Source of the DNA: Brasenia schreberi
Taxonomy: Eukaryota > Streptophyta > Magnoliopsida > Nymphaeales > Cabombaceae
Assembly (NCBI GenBank): GCA_036023115.1
Contig: JAYKKT010000061.1
Location: forward strand, 11,901,501 to 11,965,500
Direction of reading: 5' to 3'
DNA length: 64,000 nucleotides
Shown: positions 22,596 through 34,621 of the stretch, piece after piece
How the letters are laid out: every line of letters starts with the position of its first letter
How positions within the stretch are numbered: the stretch's first letter is position 1
Translations under genes and position numbers: made by a program
The notes under the pieces: model-generated
The model's database searches: none
What the model saw: only the letters and a program-made list of their open reading frames with translations
Told to the model about the DNA's origin: nothing

Positions 22596-24849
22596 ATCAT
22601 GAAATATTTCTCTGGACTTTGTTATGTTTTATCTGAAATGGTACATTTGACTTGGCCTGTTTTGGCCATGCAAAGACTGCATGTTTCAGCTATGCCTTAG
22701 CGTTCTTTTGAGCTTGCCATTTCGTGCCAAAAATGGTTTTTCTTTTGCATCTGTGGTCGTCGTTACTTTCACTTGCTGCTGGTGGTGTGCATGAGAGCGT
22801 TCTCATCCTGAATGCTGTTTGTTGCCTGGAAAAGATATTATATTAGTGTTCAGTGATCTCTCGCTTTTCCAGTGATTTGATTTTCATTGGTCTTTAAGAA
22901 AAGTCTGCTGCAACCGGTGTGACCTCTTTTTTTTAAAGGCAAACCGTATTTCTCTAGGCATTGGAAGATTGGAGCGTAAACCGTAGGTTTTATTCTCCTA
23001 GAACCCCAGATGGACAATGCCTACAAGAGCATGCTTTGCTAGTGACATTATCATTGTGTTTTCAAAGCGATTGCAAGTAGCCCGTCATAACCCAACCTAA
23101 ATGAAGATCTGTTCCATTGGCGGGGTTGGGTGACTTCACTAGAAATTAGGAAAATTTTGAATCAAGTATTCAAATTTTTAAAAGAAAATAAATTTTTTTA
23201 AATCCGTCAACCCTAAAGTTTGTTTCATCCAAAATAAATTTCTTAATCCACCACTGACCTGTCCTGTAATCTCGTGGAGTTACGACGGACGGTGGAAAGA
23301 GGCCAAGACCAACCCACGGGATCCATTTTGGCTGCCTTAAGACTTTAGCTCAAGTAGTTAAGCACGGCTACTCATCTGAGTTTTCTGCTAAATGAGAAAC
23401 ATTTTAGGATTATCAATGACTGAAGCTGGCCACACCAAGTATTCGAGAACAAAATGACAGAATATGATCCTAACTTTTTGGAATAGAGTATGATGGCACA
23501 ATATCAAGCACCAACATGATTTTTTTAGGTGATATTTGACGTTCAAATATATATATATATATAGTGGTAGAGTAAAAAACCTTTCAGATTTGAGGTGAGG
23601 TGCATCATGCATGCTTCAGTAGGTCCTCCACTGTCAAGCACGGCAAGAGTATCTATGTAGCGCTGATCCCTCTTGGTATGGGATAAGGTTTGATCTTGGC
23701 TTTGGATCAAAAATCGAAATTCCAGCTGCCAGGGCTGCTCGAGATGGAGATTTCAGTTGGTCATCTGTGAGACACGGCTCACTCATCGTCGAATCATGTC
23801 TGTTGTGCCAAGCCCAAGAGGGAGATGACGGTGGAAAAGCTGGTGCAACTTCAAAAAACTTCATTATACGTTCTTTTTACTTTTGGTGAAAAATACGGGT
23901 TATCGCCCTGTTACAGGAAACTCGGATTATAGCTGATCGACCGAAAGTGCATAGACCAGTGACATATGAACAACCTTAACCCCCATTCACGCTGGAGAAG
24001 ACTTCGAACGTTGAATAGGATTCTACGAATTTGAATCCCACCATAAATATTTATGTAGTCCACATTAGCTTAGAGTCCATTTCAATTTGAACTCCATGAA
24101 ATGCCATCTCCGTAGCATGTTCGAGTCCTCAGGCGGCCCAAGCCTTCATGAGAATAACATTTCCTCGGCCGTTTCTAGTGAACCCACCTGGACATCGAAT
24201 TTTAGTGCTTGTAGTTTCAAGTTTCATTATGTATCAAACATAAAATATACATTATTTGGTATAAAACTATGGTTTCATAAGTTTAATTTAAGTCAAAAAC
24301 ATTGACACCAAGGAAGAGGTCGACCACAAGAATTGGACTCATGAGCTTAGAACAAAAATTCAAGCACTTCCTTCTCTCTCGTGTTGTTACCTCACCTTAC
24401 ATGAAAACTCAAGCGTAAGTTCCACTCACAACATGGTTCATTAAAACCATAGTTAGAAGCTCACATTGTTTTAAGCCTGTAGTTTAGTGCCATGGTACCA
24501 TGAGTCGAACACACCACTAAGTTTGATTCATGATGTCAGCCTCTAATACTAGAACTGCTGGTCCATACTTACATAGGTTTGTAATCATGGTTCTAAAGGA
24601 TGGTTCTATATTTGATTTGCAAGAGGAATTGCACGTGGGTTTTCATCTGAAGTGAGTAAACAACACGAGAGAGAAAAAGCTTGAGTTTTTATGCAAGTTT
24701 ATAATTCTTGTAACTAGTGCCGATGTTTCTTACTCAAATTGAACCTGTGGAACGACAGTTTCACTCCAACGACAAGTTCCGCATTCGATAAATAACACAA
24801 CTTAAAACTAGGAGAACCAAAAATCAAGGTCCAATACTCATAGAACCAC
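22596..24849. other. KNOX 3' flank and intergenic DNA
   Basis: The first few hundred bases after the stop should hold the 3' UTR, but I see no strong AATAAA. A short (TA)n tract lies at 23550-23563 with a weak copy of the GTGAGGT repeat family after it. No other gene or element is recognised. Confidence 0.5.
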
Positions 24850-25830
24850 AAACTAAATACACCCCTCAATGCCCGAGTCCTTCATGTTACTGTCATAGGT
24901 TTTGATATTTACCCAGTTTTTAATTACTTCAATTTGCATATGTAGCGCATGCATATCCTTTATATTCAAGCCTCGAAGCTCCTTTGGCTTATATATGTCA
25001 TTCCACGCCACTTTGTGAGGCTTCCTCGTCTGCTCTCCGTGCCGCCAAATAAAACTACGCTGCAAAGATTAATTCGATCAATGCAGAACTTTGGGAGGAT
25101 TGCTACCTGCTGCGGTAAATGGGTAGGGTTCCGTTAACTGATTGAGCTAGTATAGATCTGTCAGCTTGATAACTGTGGTGATTTTCCATCCAGTTAGTCG
25201 CTTCCCCTCCTTACTTTCTCCAAGATATGATCTGAACTTTCGTCTTCTTGGGATAGAGTACGAGATGGGGAAGCTTGGGCGTAGATACAAGAGCAATCAG
25301 CTTCAGAAAATGTAGCCCCCTCTTAGACATTCCCTTTGATGCCTGGTGTCACAATCTTGGTGAAAAGTAATGACGGTTTTGCTTTATTCAGTTTCTGTCC
25401 CGTGAGCAAGCAAATTTCATCCGCGGCCTCCATAGTGCACTTGATTTGAGCCATGGTGGCTTCACCAAAGATAACAAGATTGTCTGCAAACATCAAGTAT
25501 GTGATCGATGGTCCCGAACGGTTGAACTAAATAGTCATCAGCTACCTCTTCTCGCCTCCTCTTCGAACGTGTTAGATTTTCCATTCAAAGAATTAATGTA
25601 TATGGAGAGAGAAGGTCACCTTTCTGAGCACCTGTTGATCGAGTAAAGGAAGGTATGTGGTTGCCATTCCACAGATGGAAACCGAAGGAGAGGTATGTAT
25701 TTCATGAAAAGATCGATACACTCCCAATTTCATCCTAACACCTGCGCAATACAGTCCTACTTCAAGCGATCGTAGGCTTTTCAATTCCTTGTTTAGAGTA
25801 ACACAGCACACTGTCATAGCGTTGCGTACA
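24850..25830 (-). pseudogene. L1-type LINE reverse transcriptase fragment
   Basis: Minus-strand translation gives, in order from right to left, AYDRLK (about 25770), YLMFADNLVIF (25500-25465), SGQK-like TGQKLNKAK (about 25400), ADRSILAQSVN...PIY (about 25150) and RSFIWRHGE...KVAWNDIYKPK (25060-24960). This is the C-terminal half of plant L1 reverse transcriptase. The catalytic FADD box has become FADN and there are several stops and frame changes, so it is dead. It lacks the endonuclease and the 3' tail. Confidence 0.85.
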
Positions 25831-25839
25831 TGCTATGTA

Positions 25840-26162
25840 GCAAATTGTGCTGCTTAGCGCCGCGCACATTGTTCTTGTTCCTTTTTTTTTGTTATTACTT
25901 GTTTGATATTGCTTATTTAGAGTGCATCATTGAGCAAGTTATCAACTTGAGACATTACATGTAATAAATGAATTTCTTTCTACTTGAGTTCACCAAAAGT
26001 AGGTGAACAGTGAATGCTAAATTTGATGCAAAGTTCGAAACATTATGAGCTATAACTACCAAATGATATTAAAATTTTACAAATCAAATGTCCTCACTTG
26101 ATTTAATATTTCCTAAAATAATTATATGGATTACTTTATCTTGGAAGAAATAAGTTCATATG
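25840..26162. other. Intergenic, nothing recognised
   Basis: AT-rich DNA without recognisable gene or repeat ends. Confidence 0.4.
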
Positions 26163-26407
26163 TAAACATGGATGGATGGAAAACCGGCCCGGTGATTTGA
26201 AATGTAACTCAATGACTGGATCCGAAACCATACCCGAACTGTGAACCCCCGGTTTTCTTTATGGATCTCCTCCCATGAAATCAGAAATGGTAGTTCAATC
26301 CACCAGATCCAATCCTATATTATAAGTCTCTTCATTTTTCTCATTTTTTTTGGGTTTTTCACTGAAACCTGAACCAGAAACGATGGTTTTGAATATGGCC
26401 ATGTCTA
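26163..26407. mobile_element. hAT-like short element, degenerate
   Basis: It starts TAAACATGG and ends GGCCATGTCTA, resembling the TAGACATGG...CCATGTCTA ends of the element at 34368-34621, and has internal AACCGG and GAACC words. The flanking 8-mers are only a partial match once shifted by one base. Membership is probable and the boundaries approximate. Confidence 0.45.
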
Positions 26408-26976
26408 TCAAATGCTTGTATGAGATCAGTACCAACACAAACATAACACACAATTTTTTGTTGACTTTACTTTGTTTAATTCTTTTAGATACTTTTAGAT
26501 TTAGATATTTTGGTCGTCAATGCTGTATATGTATCCAATTGACCGATACATTAATGATACCTTACATACAACCTTGCTTCTTATTCACATCTTCTTTCTA
26601 CAAGCTTTCTTCTTGTTTTCTTTTTCTTCAGCCTCATCATCTGATGCATGTTTCCTTTTTATAGGTTCTTCTAATTCATCATCTTCGACCATGGGAGAAT
26701 GAGATTTCAGAACTTTTATTCATGAGTGATCATCAAAAATTTATAATCGATACATAAATTGTGAACTTGTTTGCACTTCTAGCAAGTTTAGGAAATAGCG
26801 TTGAATGTTTTGATACCATGAATTCTAATCGAAAATATGAAGCAATCAGTACAATTTTGGCTTCTAACATCGTCAATTTATGCAATAAGAACGAGCATTG
26901 ATCCCCCATCTGAAAAAGCTATCATCAGCCTTTTTACCAATAAAAACATATATTCGTCCCTATAAGAAACTCTCTC

Positions 26977-27002
26977 TCCATATATATATATATATATATA
27001 TA
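26977..27002. repeat. (TA)n microsatellite
   Basis: An uninterrupted AT dinucleotide run directly left of the hAT-like element at 27013. Confidence 0.9.
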
Positions 27003-27012
27003 ATGGAGAGGC

Positions 27013-27580
27013 TAAGGGTATTCACGGTTTAATTTGGTTTGGTTTTAACCTCAACCTCCTTGAACCAAACTACTGCATGTGGTTCTCGATATTTTGAGAA
27101 TCGAACCAAACCAAGGCATGATCTAAACTGAACTGAACCAGAACCCACGGTTCGAAGTTCTAGCTTGGTTCGGCTCTCAATCATGGCTCTACTTATTTAG
27201 AGATTTGACTAGGGACTCTTATGGAAAGATCAGATATTAATCTATAAAAAAGAACAAATACTACACTTGATCTTAGCCAAAGGGCTAAGAACGGTGTATT
27301 TTATGCAAAAACTTACGACCCATTTTATAATCGTTATGGATCCCCTTGTTCCGAATGCCTTATCAATACGGTACTAAAACTTCACTTTGTCAAAACGTTT
27401 TCCTATCGGTTCTCATGGTTCGGTTCTAGCACGGGAACCATCCAAACTGCCCATTATTTCTCCTGTTGGGAATGAACCAAAGCAAACCACACCGTTTCAT
27501 ATCTAGAACCAAACCAAACCACCGGTTTGGTTCGGCTCTAGTGGTTTGGCTCGGTTCTAGCTGTTTCTTCAACACCCTTA
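27013..27580. mobile_element. hAT-like element containing a U2 snRNA fragment
   Basis: The left end TAAGGGTATT and right end AACACCCTTA form a terminal inverted repeat with one mismatch (TAAGGGTRTT). The interior is dominated by GGTTTGGTT, GAACCAAACC and GGTTCGG words, partly self-complementary between the two halves. There is no coding capacity, so it is a non-autonomous element. A clean 8-bp target duplication is not visible. The U2-derived insertion at 27228-27300 sits inside it and is therefore younger. Confidence 0.6.
27228..27300 (-). pseudogene. U2 snRNA retropseudogene, 5' part only
   Basis: On the minus strand this reads ATACACCGTTCTTAGCC, then TTTGGCTAAGATCAAGTG, then TAGTATTTGTTCTT and TTAATATCTGATC. 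These are the first ~70 bases of spliceosomal U2 RNA: stem I, the branch-point-pairing GTAGTA and the Sm-proximal stem IIa segment. Several substitutions disrupt the 5' end, and the remaining ~120 bases are missing. The flanks TTATGGAAA (27219-27227) and TTATGCAAA (27301-27309) match at 8 of 9 positions, like a target duplication. There is no upstream USE/TATA promoter, so this is an inserted fragment and not a U2 gene. Confidence 0.85.
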
Positions 27581-27589
27581 GGTTGGCCT

Positions 27590-28080
27590 AAGCCAGTTGG
27601 GCGTCTCAGGTATTCGTGCCGTGCCACATTATGTTCGTGCTAGAACAGGGTTAACTTGAACACAACACAATTCTTTTGCTACTTCGTGTTGGTGTTGTGT
27701 CACTGTTGACGGTGGTTCTTATGTTGTCTTATATTGCCAGCAATTTCATATTACAGGTTGTGTTATTATTTTGTCATTTCGTGTTGATGTTAAAAATGAG
27801 ACCTATATATCCACATACGCGATCTGATACTTGTTGTCTCATTTTGGGTGGACACAAACATGAAGCTCTGGGCCACGTTCCTGTCAGGTTCTCACAAGTC
27901 GTCTCTTGAATTCTCAGAAATTTTATGGTCTAGATCATGCTCGTTTCATGTGATTTTGTGTTCGTCTCAAATAACAGGTCAACCCAAACAACACTCTTCT
28001 TTTCGCAGAAAACATGGTGTGATTTCGTGTCATGTCTTATATTGGCAACCCTAGCTTGGTTATGATGGCATCTGAGGGTG
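27590..28080. repeat. Dispersed TTCGTGTTG/GGTCAACCC-type repeat
   Basis: Words such as TTCGTGCT, GGTTAACTTGAACACAACAC and GTCAACCCAAACAACAC recur here and at 30820-31130, 34080-34345 and 34900-35010. They mark an old dispersed non-coding repeat family. Ends cannot be fixed from these copies. Confidence 0.45.
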
Positions 28081-28482
28081 CAAACGGATCACGTATGATA
28101 TATCCAATCTAACTTATGGTCTCATTGATCAAAACGGTGTCACATATGCAATACACTTGCTATTGGATTTAAATTACAAGCTTCTTTCTTGGATACATTT
28201 GTTAGTTACCCAATATCCAAATTCAAATGAGGTGCATTTTTGCATACTCGGTTCCGGTGTTTCAAATCCATTTCCGATCCAAAATCTCTAATAATATATA
28301 ATTAGGGTTTGGTAAAGCCAGAACCTAACCTAGCTTCTCCTGGTTGAAGCATTTTAATTGAAAGGAGCTATAAATGAGAGGATTCACTCAAAATTAAACT
28401 TCAGAAGGCTGTATTCTTATAAAGGCAATCTGTGGTTCAAAATCCTTAACAGCCCAACTTGCAGTATGTTGATATGCCGTAG

Positions 28483-28612
28483 TTCTTTTCTTTTCTTTTT
28501 TGGTGATGTTAGGGGGGGGACAAATGGATGGACGGGCTGAAGCCAGATGCACGCCCGGGGTGTCGAACTATTGACCTTCAACTCCTGAGTCTCCCTCCTA
28601 GCCGGGTGTGCA
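28483..28612 (-). mobile_element. tRNA-derived SINE with 11-bp target duplication
   Basis: ATATGCCGTAG occurs perfectly on both sides (28472-28482 and 28613-28623). On the minus strand the element begins near CACACCCGGCTAGGAGGG, has a box B-like AGTTCGACACCCC, and ends in a CACCAAAAAAGAAAAGAAAA tail. That is the layout of a tRNA-derived SINE moved by LINE machinery. Confidence 0.85.
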
Positions 28613-29592
28613 ATATGCCGTAGCTTTATTTGACTGGAAGCTTTAATGGTTTTAAAGCATTGCAAAACTTCAAAACAGCTTAATAAAGGCACCCCATGAT
28701 GTTAACATAAAGTGGAAATGCGCTTTCTTCTTAAAAAAAGATTTAAGCATTTCAAACTGAACTCTTAGAAATCTGAAGGAAATAAACTTGACCTTGGGCT
28801 ATGGATGCGTGTACCCTTATCTACAGGATTATGGAGCCACCGGCCATCAGGAACCCAAAACCGACTCTTAGCTGCACATGGACGAAGCAGCACAGCGTGA
28901 CTAGTCATGAGGGATGAAGTGGCCTCATGCCGCTTTGGCCACATTCAAACACACCCTAAGAGTCCACTTTGATTCACAATGTTTTATGTCTATTTATTTT
29001 TCATAAGTTTTGATTTTATTTTTGAATGCCGAACAAAAGTCCTTGTTGTTTATATGTTTGTTGTTATAAATATCCAATACTTGAAATTATCTTTGAGCAA
29101 GGAGAAACTCTACCAAAATTTCAAAAGAATGTAAAAATACAAATGGTTGACTGATTGAACATATATAATGTTTGTAATTATGAATGTTGTTTGATAGTTC
29201 TAATTGAAATAGTTGATCGGTTGATATATGTGAATAAATTTATCAAATGTGAAAGTAGTTGTAGGAAGTTAGAACTTGAGTACTAGGTTCAAGAGTAAAT
29301 CAAACCTGAAACCATGATTTTGAATATTAGTTCCCCGTACAAATCAAATAAGGAACTACATATAGTCTTTACCATAGGTTTCCGTCCATATGGACCTGAT
29401 ATTGTAGTTACAGTACCAACTGTTTGGTACTCTGAATCAAACACACTCTAAGGATCCTAAAATCATAGTAGAGATCCTAACAGGAACTACAAAATGAGAT
29501 CTTCCACTTGGGACCAAACAATTTGAGCCTTCAGTGGAGATCCAAAATCAAGGTCTTAAACATCTAGATCTAACAAAGTAATAAATGGTTTT

Positions 29593-29596
<4 letters not shown>

Positions 29597-29670
<74 letters not shown>
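29597..29670 (+). repeat. (TC)37 microsatellite
   Basis: A pure 74-bp TC run. Its complement is an uninterrupted GA run. No gene is close to it. Confidence 0.97.
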
Positions 29671-29675
<5 letters not shown>

Positions 29676-29779
29676 GAGACAAGCAAAATGTCTGGAAAAG
29701 AGGTGACATAGCAGTGGTTATCCATGGCAAAATAAGTACTTATCTTCGAAGAATTTGCATATGATGTACCCATGGTTGG

Positions 29780-29955
29780 TTCAAGTGATTCAACGCCTGC
29801 TCCCCTTAAAGGAATGGTCTTAAGTTCAAGTCTTGTGAATGGAATAAACCAACGCTAAGACAGCTTTAAGCCCACATGGACCGACCCGGCTCGCACCAGA
29901 TTAGTTGCGGTCCTTTGGTCTTCGCAAAACCGGTAGGTTTCCAACCGAGGTATAC
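29780..29955 (+). mobile_element. Probable tRNA-derived SINE
   Basis: + strand: a box A-like GTTCAAGTGATTCAACGCC, then a box B-like AAGTTCAAGTCTTGTGAATGG about 45 bases later, followed by a CGACCCGGCTCGCACCAGAT domain. Spacing fits a split RNA polymerase III promoter. No clear target duplication was found. Confidence 0.5.
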
Positions 29956-30169
29956 AAGCAAATTTCTCTTAAAATTATTGATAGGTCACAGATAAAGATT
30001 TTATTATACACATACGAATCATCACCTTAAGAAAATAACCAAGTCAGATGCCGTTTTGGTTAATCATAAAGGGAAACAAGGCTTCAAAACTAATGGAATT
30101 TACTGTACACAATTTTTTAAAGAAAAATAGTAATTGCCTTGGTTCTCTGCTCTGAGGTTCCTAAAGTCT

Positions 30170-30330
30170 AAAATGGAGCTCATGGTGATGGTGAGATTGG
30201 TTAGAATGCCCGCTTAGTAAGGGGGAGAACTTGTTCCATTCTTGCACCCTGGGGTATCGAGCTCATGACCTTCAACTTGGTCCTTCTCGTGTTTATGGTC
30301 TTGGACATCTAAACCAGGACAGTCCAGTAC
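30170..30330 (-). mobile_element. Possible SINE, minus strand
   Basis: Minus-strand GGTCATGAGCTCGATACCCC resembles a box B, and a matching A-box-like stretch lies upstream near 30300. Ends and target duplication are not visible, so this is tentative. Confidence 0.35.
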
Positions 30331-30467
30331 TGACTTGACCTTTGGAGCTTTCTTAATTTGCTATTTATAGACAATTTGACTTAGTTTGCGGTATGGTATC
30401 GTATGATTTGATGTCAATCTTTTTTTTCCTTCTTTTAGTTTTAAAATTATTTATCATATTTAACCTT

Positions 30468-30557
30468 TTGGGAGTCGAACTCCCGCCAATAGCAATTCCC
30501 ATGGCCGGGTGTGTTAGGCTTCGGTCTCCTCTTGTAACCAAAAAAAAGAAAAAGGTT
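30468..30557 (+). mobile_element. SINE 3' portion
   Basis: GGGAGTCGAACTCCCGCC (box B-like) is followed by GTGTTAGGCTTCGGTCTCCT, CTTGTAACC and an A8G-type tail. The terminal block is shared with the minus-strand copy at 7823-7930, which identifies them as the same family. Confidence 0.65.
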
Positions 30558-31181
30558 TGGAAACTTAGTGCCTGAGGTGTCCTACCTTCGAGCTAACACG
30601 GGTGCATCTCTCCAGCTTCCATATATATATTATGGTGTGGGATATGCCAACATAGTCCCTAGGGACGGATCTTTCTGCTTTGCTCCTAAAATGGCTAAAA
30701 ATTTTCTGGCCTGGCCCATTTTGACATACCCCACACCAGGAACCATGGTGCATCTTTCGATAATGACCGATCCACACTAGACTGAGTCCTACTTGGACTT
30801 AGTTTGTGACATTTAATACGAACAATTTGTTCCTAATCCTATGGGTAGCAATTTCATTTCTAGGTTGAGTCATTTCATTTTTATGTTGAAAACTCATCAA
30901 CCCACATGACCTGAGTTTCTTCATGTTATTGTGGGAGACACGCATCAACTTTTCAGGTCATGTCGGTGTCCAATATTAAATTGCTCATATTAATTTCGGT
31001 ACACATGCACGGACTTTTAGGGTGATGTGGTATCTATTCGAAGTGTGCAGGTCTCATTAGCATCTTTAACTCACCTAAACATGAAGCACTCGTGAGGCGA
31101 GTGAGTGGAGCTCAACACAAGTTTGCTCATTGTGGGTGTGTATATATATATATATATATAGATATATATATGTATAATTAT

Positions 31182-31310
31182 TGTGATTGGATAATGCCCG
31201 CCCATTGTTTTTGGGTGGTAGGTGTGTAATAAAAATATTCTTCATTTGTGATTGGATAATGCCCGCCCATTGTTTTGGGTGGTAGGTGTGTAATAAAAAT
31301 ATTCTTCATA
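31182..31310 (+). repeat. Near-perfect 65-bp tandem duplication
   Basis: 31182-31246 and 31247-31310 both read TGTGATTGGATAATGCCCGC through GTAATAAAAATATTCTTCAT. The only difference is T5 versus T4 in one run, so the duplication is recent. A (TA)n run precedes it at 31141-31171. Confidence 0.95.
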
Positions 31311-31319
31311 CCTTTATAA

Positions 31320-31819
31320 AGTTATACTCATGTCACCCAAAACAAATGAGTGCGTATGAGTGGACATGTTAAAGACAAGCAATTTCCAATTTATATATAT
31401 AAAGAGAGAGAAACGCATGTATGCTAGCAGTTTACCTATAAATATATACCAACACATATGAGATTGAGATGGGCGGCCAGAAATGAGGGTTTTTAAACGG
31501 TGTATAGGCCATTCTCTCGATCACTATGTGGTGAGTCTGTGTTCCCTCGTTCCTTCTTCTCCTCTTTTTCGTGAGTGATCATGGCTATTTCTAAAAAGGT
31601 ATTTCTTTATGCTAAAGGCATAATGTTCATAACCGCATAAAATACTTAAATATCTCCTCTATGGTCAAAATTTAAATTAAAAGTATCATTTGTACTTTAT
31701 ACTTTACATTAAATACAAAATAATTTAAATTTCTTCAATTTTTTTCAAAGATCAATAATAGAGATGTTTAAGCATTTTTATACACATAAGAATATTATGC
31801 ATTTAATACTAGTTATCTC

Positions 31820-31865
<46 letters not shown>

Positions 31866-33480
31866 TTTTTTAGTTCACAACACTCACAAAGTGCATTCAA
31901 GTCTTTCATTTACTTATGATCTTAATTGAGATATTTAAAGGGTATTTAAAAAGATAACTATATTAATTAAACTCATGTTCTCAAAAAGTCAAAAGGTAAA
32001 GACGGGGCATGTTAAGTGTGTTTGGTAGAAATCGGCTAGAATAACTTAACAAGTGAGCTCATTTAGGTGAAAAGCACCAAGTGAATAGAAACTAGTTCAA
32101 CCCTAGGGATGTTCATGAAGCCGGGTGGGGTCGTGGGCCATTCTCCATTCCTGCCCTTGTAGTTCCCTGCAGGATCTCATCCCACAAAGAATCGGTTGAT
32201 ATTTTGAGGTTGATGAATGATAGTTAGGTTAGAATCTTGCAATTGAGTCAAGCACAATCTGCTATATTGGACATGGCTTTGTAAATGTATGGTATATTAC
32301 ATGAAGTACAACATACAAGAACAATATACAACACTATTATGAAGCACCACACTCTTTTTTTAGAACTACGTATCATCTTCCTCTTTTTATTGAGGAGTAA
32401 TACAGTACTAAATATTCCTAAAGAGTCGGTGCCGGGTTCACTAGGTGAAGACTTGCTATTCTCGTCTTCACCACGATTCTCGTCGGGGATTTTCCAACAA
32501 GGAGCACCAAGTTTCTCAGTGAAAGCAGGTTTTATATCAATACACATCATAATTGTCCAAGACATAATACAGAAAAGCACTGCTGCTATGGTGATTGGAA
32601 TATAAGAGCCCCTTTGATCTAATCCTTCTATTGATTATAATTGAAGAATTGTATCGGGCGAGTTTGGGAACGGGTGAGATCATAGATGCTAATCAATTAA
32701 GCAACAAATTCTATTCCACAAATTTGTAACAAATCCCAAATGTAAATCAAGTTTATAACATAGGACAAAAACACATAATTTACAAAATCGTGAAATAACA
32801 TTACAATGACCAATCATTTGCAAGAACTTGAACACCAAAATTGATTGGTCATTCGTAAGACCACTTCGGACTCACAAGTCACAACCTGTCCAATCAAATT
32901 CCCTCAAGCCTACCAAGCTTGGTTTTGTTCCTTCAATGAATCATTGTAGATAAAGTCCTATATTCGATTGTCACGAACACTGTATCACATGGTTTAGCTT
33001 TTATTACTGTGTAGTATTATCAAAGAGAGCGCGAATTAGTATTGTCATTGCTCATAGTTCTACTTTCCTTTCCAATTCAAGTTGATGACAACACATCTTA
33101 TTACTCTTTGACATGATAAGTTTCATCAGTTATAGAGGAATCCTAGTTAAAGGAAAATTCAGTCGTAATAGATGGCACCAAATAAAAATCTTATTTGTTC
33201 ATGTAGTTATAATGGATCAAAAACCTAATGAAACGACTATAATTCAGAAAGAGAGAAAGAGTCACTTTCGGTCATCACTATGAGTGTGAGAGAGGATGGG
33301 AACTGAGGAGTAAGGAGATTTGGTCGTCGTATGCCTGACCTAAGAGTGAGAGCATTCCGTTGGTTATCTTGTCCATCGAACGTTGATAGAGAGAGCCACA
33401 ACAATTAGCAGCCTTTTACTTTCTTAGGTTTTCCTTTTTTTGTTAGTTACATATTTCTATGTTGAATCCGTATTTATAAA
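31320..33480. other. Intergenic, no gene recognised
   Basis: Contains a GA run at 31836-31864 and otherwise AT-rich DNA. Open stretches at 32248-32605 on both strands overlap each other and show no family features. Confidence 0.45.
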
Positions 33481-33499
33481 CATAGATCTTAAAAAAGAG

Positions 33500-33700
33500 T
33501 TTATGATATGAGGTTCGTGAAATGGGTCTACGGAGCTGGTCGCCATGACTCGAGTCCCCTCCCTGATCCCCACGGGGATCATCTCCACTCCCCCTGACCC
33601 AGCTTCAGACTATGAACTGGAGCCTCGAATCTGCTTCACTCGGAGTGGGGTCCTGCGAGAAGCAGGGGATCCCTGTCCCGTGGAAACCCCTACTTACAAT
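33500..33700. repeat. GC-rich dispersed repeat-like block
   Basis: A GC-rich island in AT-rich DNA, with GGGGATC and CCCGTGG words near both sides (CCCCACGGGGATC at 33570, GGGGATCCCTGTCCCGTGG at 33665) in opposite orientation. That suggests a small inverted-repeat element. The open frame over it has no recognisable product. Confidence 0.35.
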
Positions 33701-34367
33701 TATAATTTCTTATTTTCTTCGTTCTTTAATTTAATGTATCTTATCGGAAACCATTAACTTATATGTTAAAATGCCAGTAAATACTTTTATTAATCAGATG
33801 TAGTTGAATTTTCTCATTTTTTAAAATTTTCAGTAGGAAAAAAAAGGTTGGTAACAAGAGCACCCTTACAAATATCCAAAATTAGGGTCTAGCCTTTCAG
33901 AAAATAAAAAGTAAAAACATAAAATATAGATTTTGACTATTTAGATTGAAAAATCACATTCGCCTTATCTCTTGTATTCAAAAGAATTCTTTCACTTGCT
34001 ACGCACTGGGGCTAGAAAAAATGATGTTGGCACGGCTATAGTTAAAGGGAGGAGAGCTTGATCTCGTGCTCCGTATGCGTTTTTTCGTGTTCGTGTTAGT
34101 AAACGGGTCAACCAGAACTGGTCCACGTTCTTCTATCATTCCAGGTGAACAACAACACAGGTTCCTCTGGTCCTGTTTGTGTTGGGTTTAGATACTTCGA
34201 AATAGTCAGCATTTTGTACGCTGTTTTATGTCGTGTCACTTAATGTTCGTGCTGCAAGAGGTCAACCCAAACACAACCGAATGTTTCATCACTTTGGGTA
34301 GGCGTGTCCATGTTGGGTTCGTGTTGTACATCTGAAATTGCCACCCCTAATAAGAAATATACTGTTG

Positions 34368-34621
34368 TAGACATGGTCGGTTCTCAACCGAGCAGGAATC
34401 ACCTGGAATCGGAACCGGAATCAAGACCGGGTTCAATTATGGTTACAGTTTTTACCCGGAATTGACGGTTCAATAAATTTTTTTATTTCTTTTCAAAATT
34501 CAAAAATTTTAATATTTTTTTTGTTCCGAATGGTTTCAGACCTAAACTGGAACCAGAACCAGCCTGATCCCAGCTTGGTTCTGGTTCTTGGTTCCAGGCA
34601 AATCGGAACCGGCCATGTCTA
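34368..34621. mobile_element. hAT-like MITE with likely 8-bp target duplication
   Basis: The ends are TAGACATGGTCGGTTC and GGAACCGGCCATGTCTA, a 17-bp terminal inverted repeat with few mismatches. The flanking 8-mers TACTGTTG (34360-34367) and TATTGCTG (34622-34629) match at 6 of 8 sites, and both differences are C/T transitions. Eight-bp duplications are the hallmark of hAT transposons. 254 bp, no coding capacity; related copies at 8234-8710 and 26163-26407. Confidence 0.75.

Noticed and set aside
27228..27300. Functional U2 snRNA gene
   Set aside because: 3' two-thirds missing, 5' end mutated, no plant snRNA promoter upstream, flanked by a short duplication.
32248..32605. Small gene on either strand
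   Set aside because: Overlapping open frames on both strands with no motif; chance.
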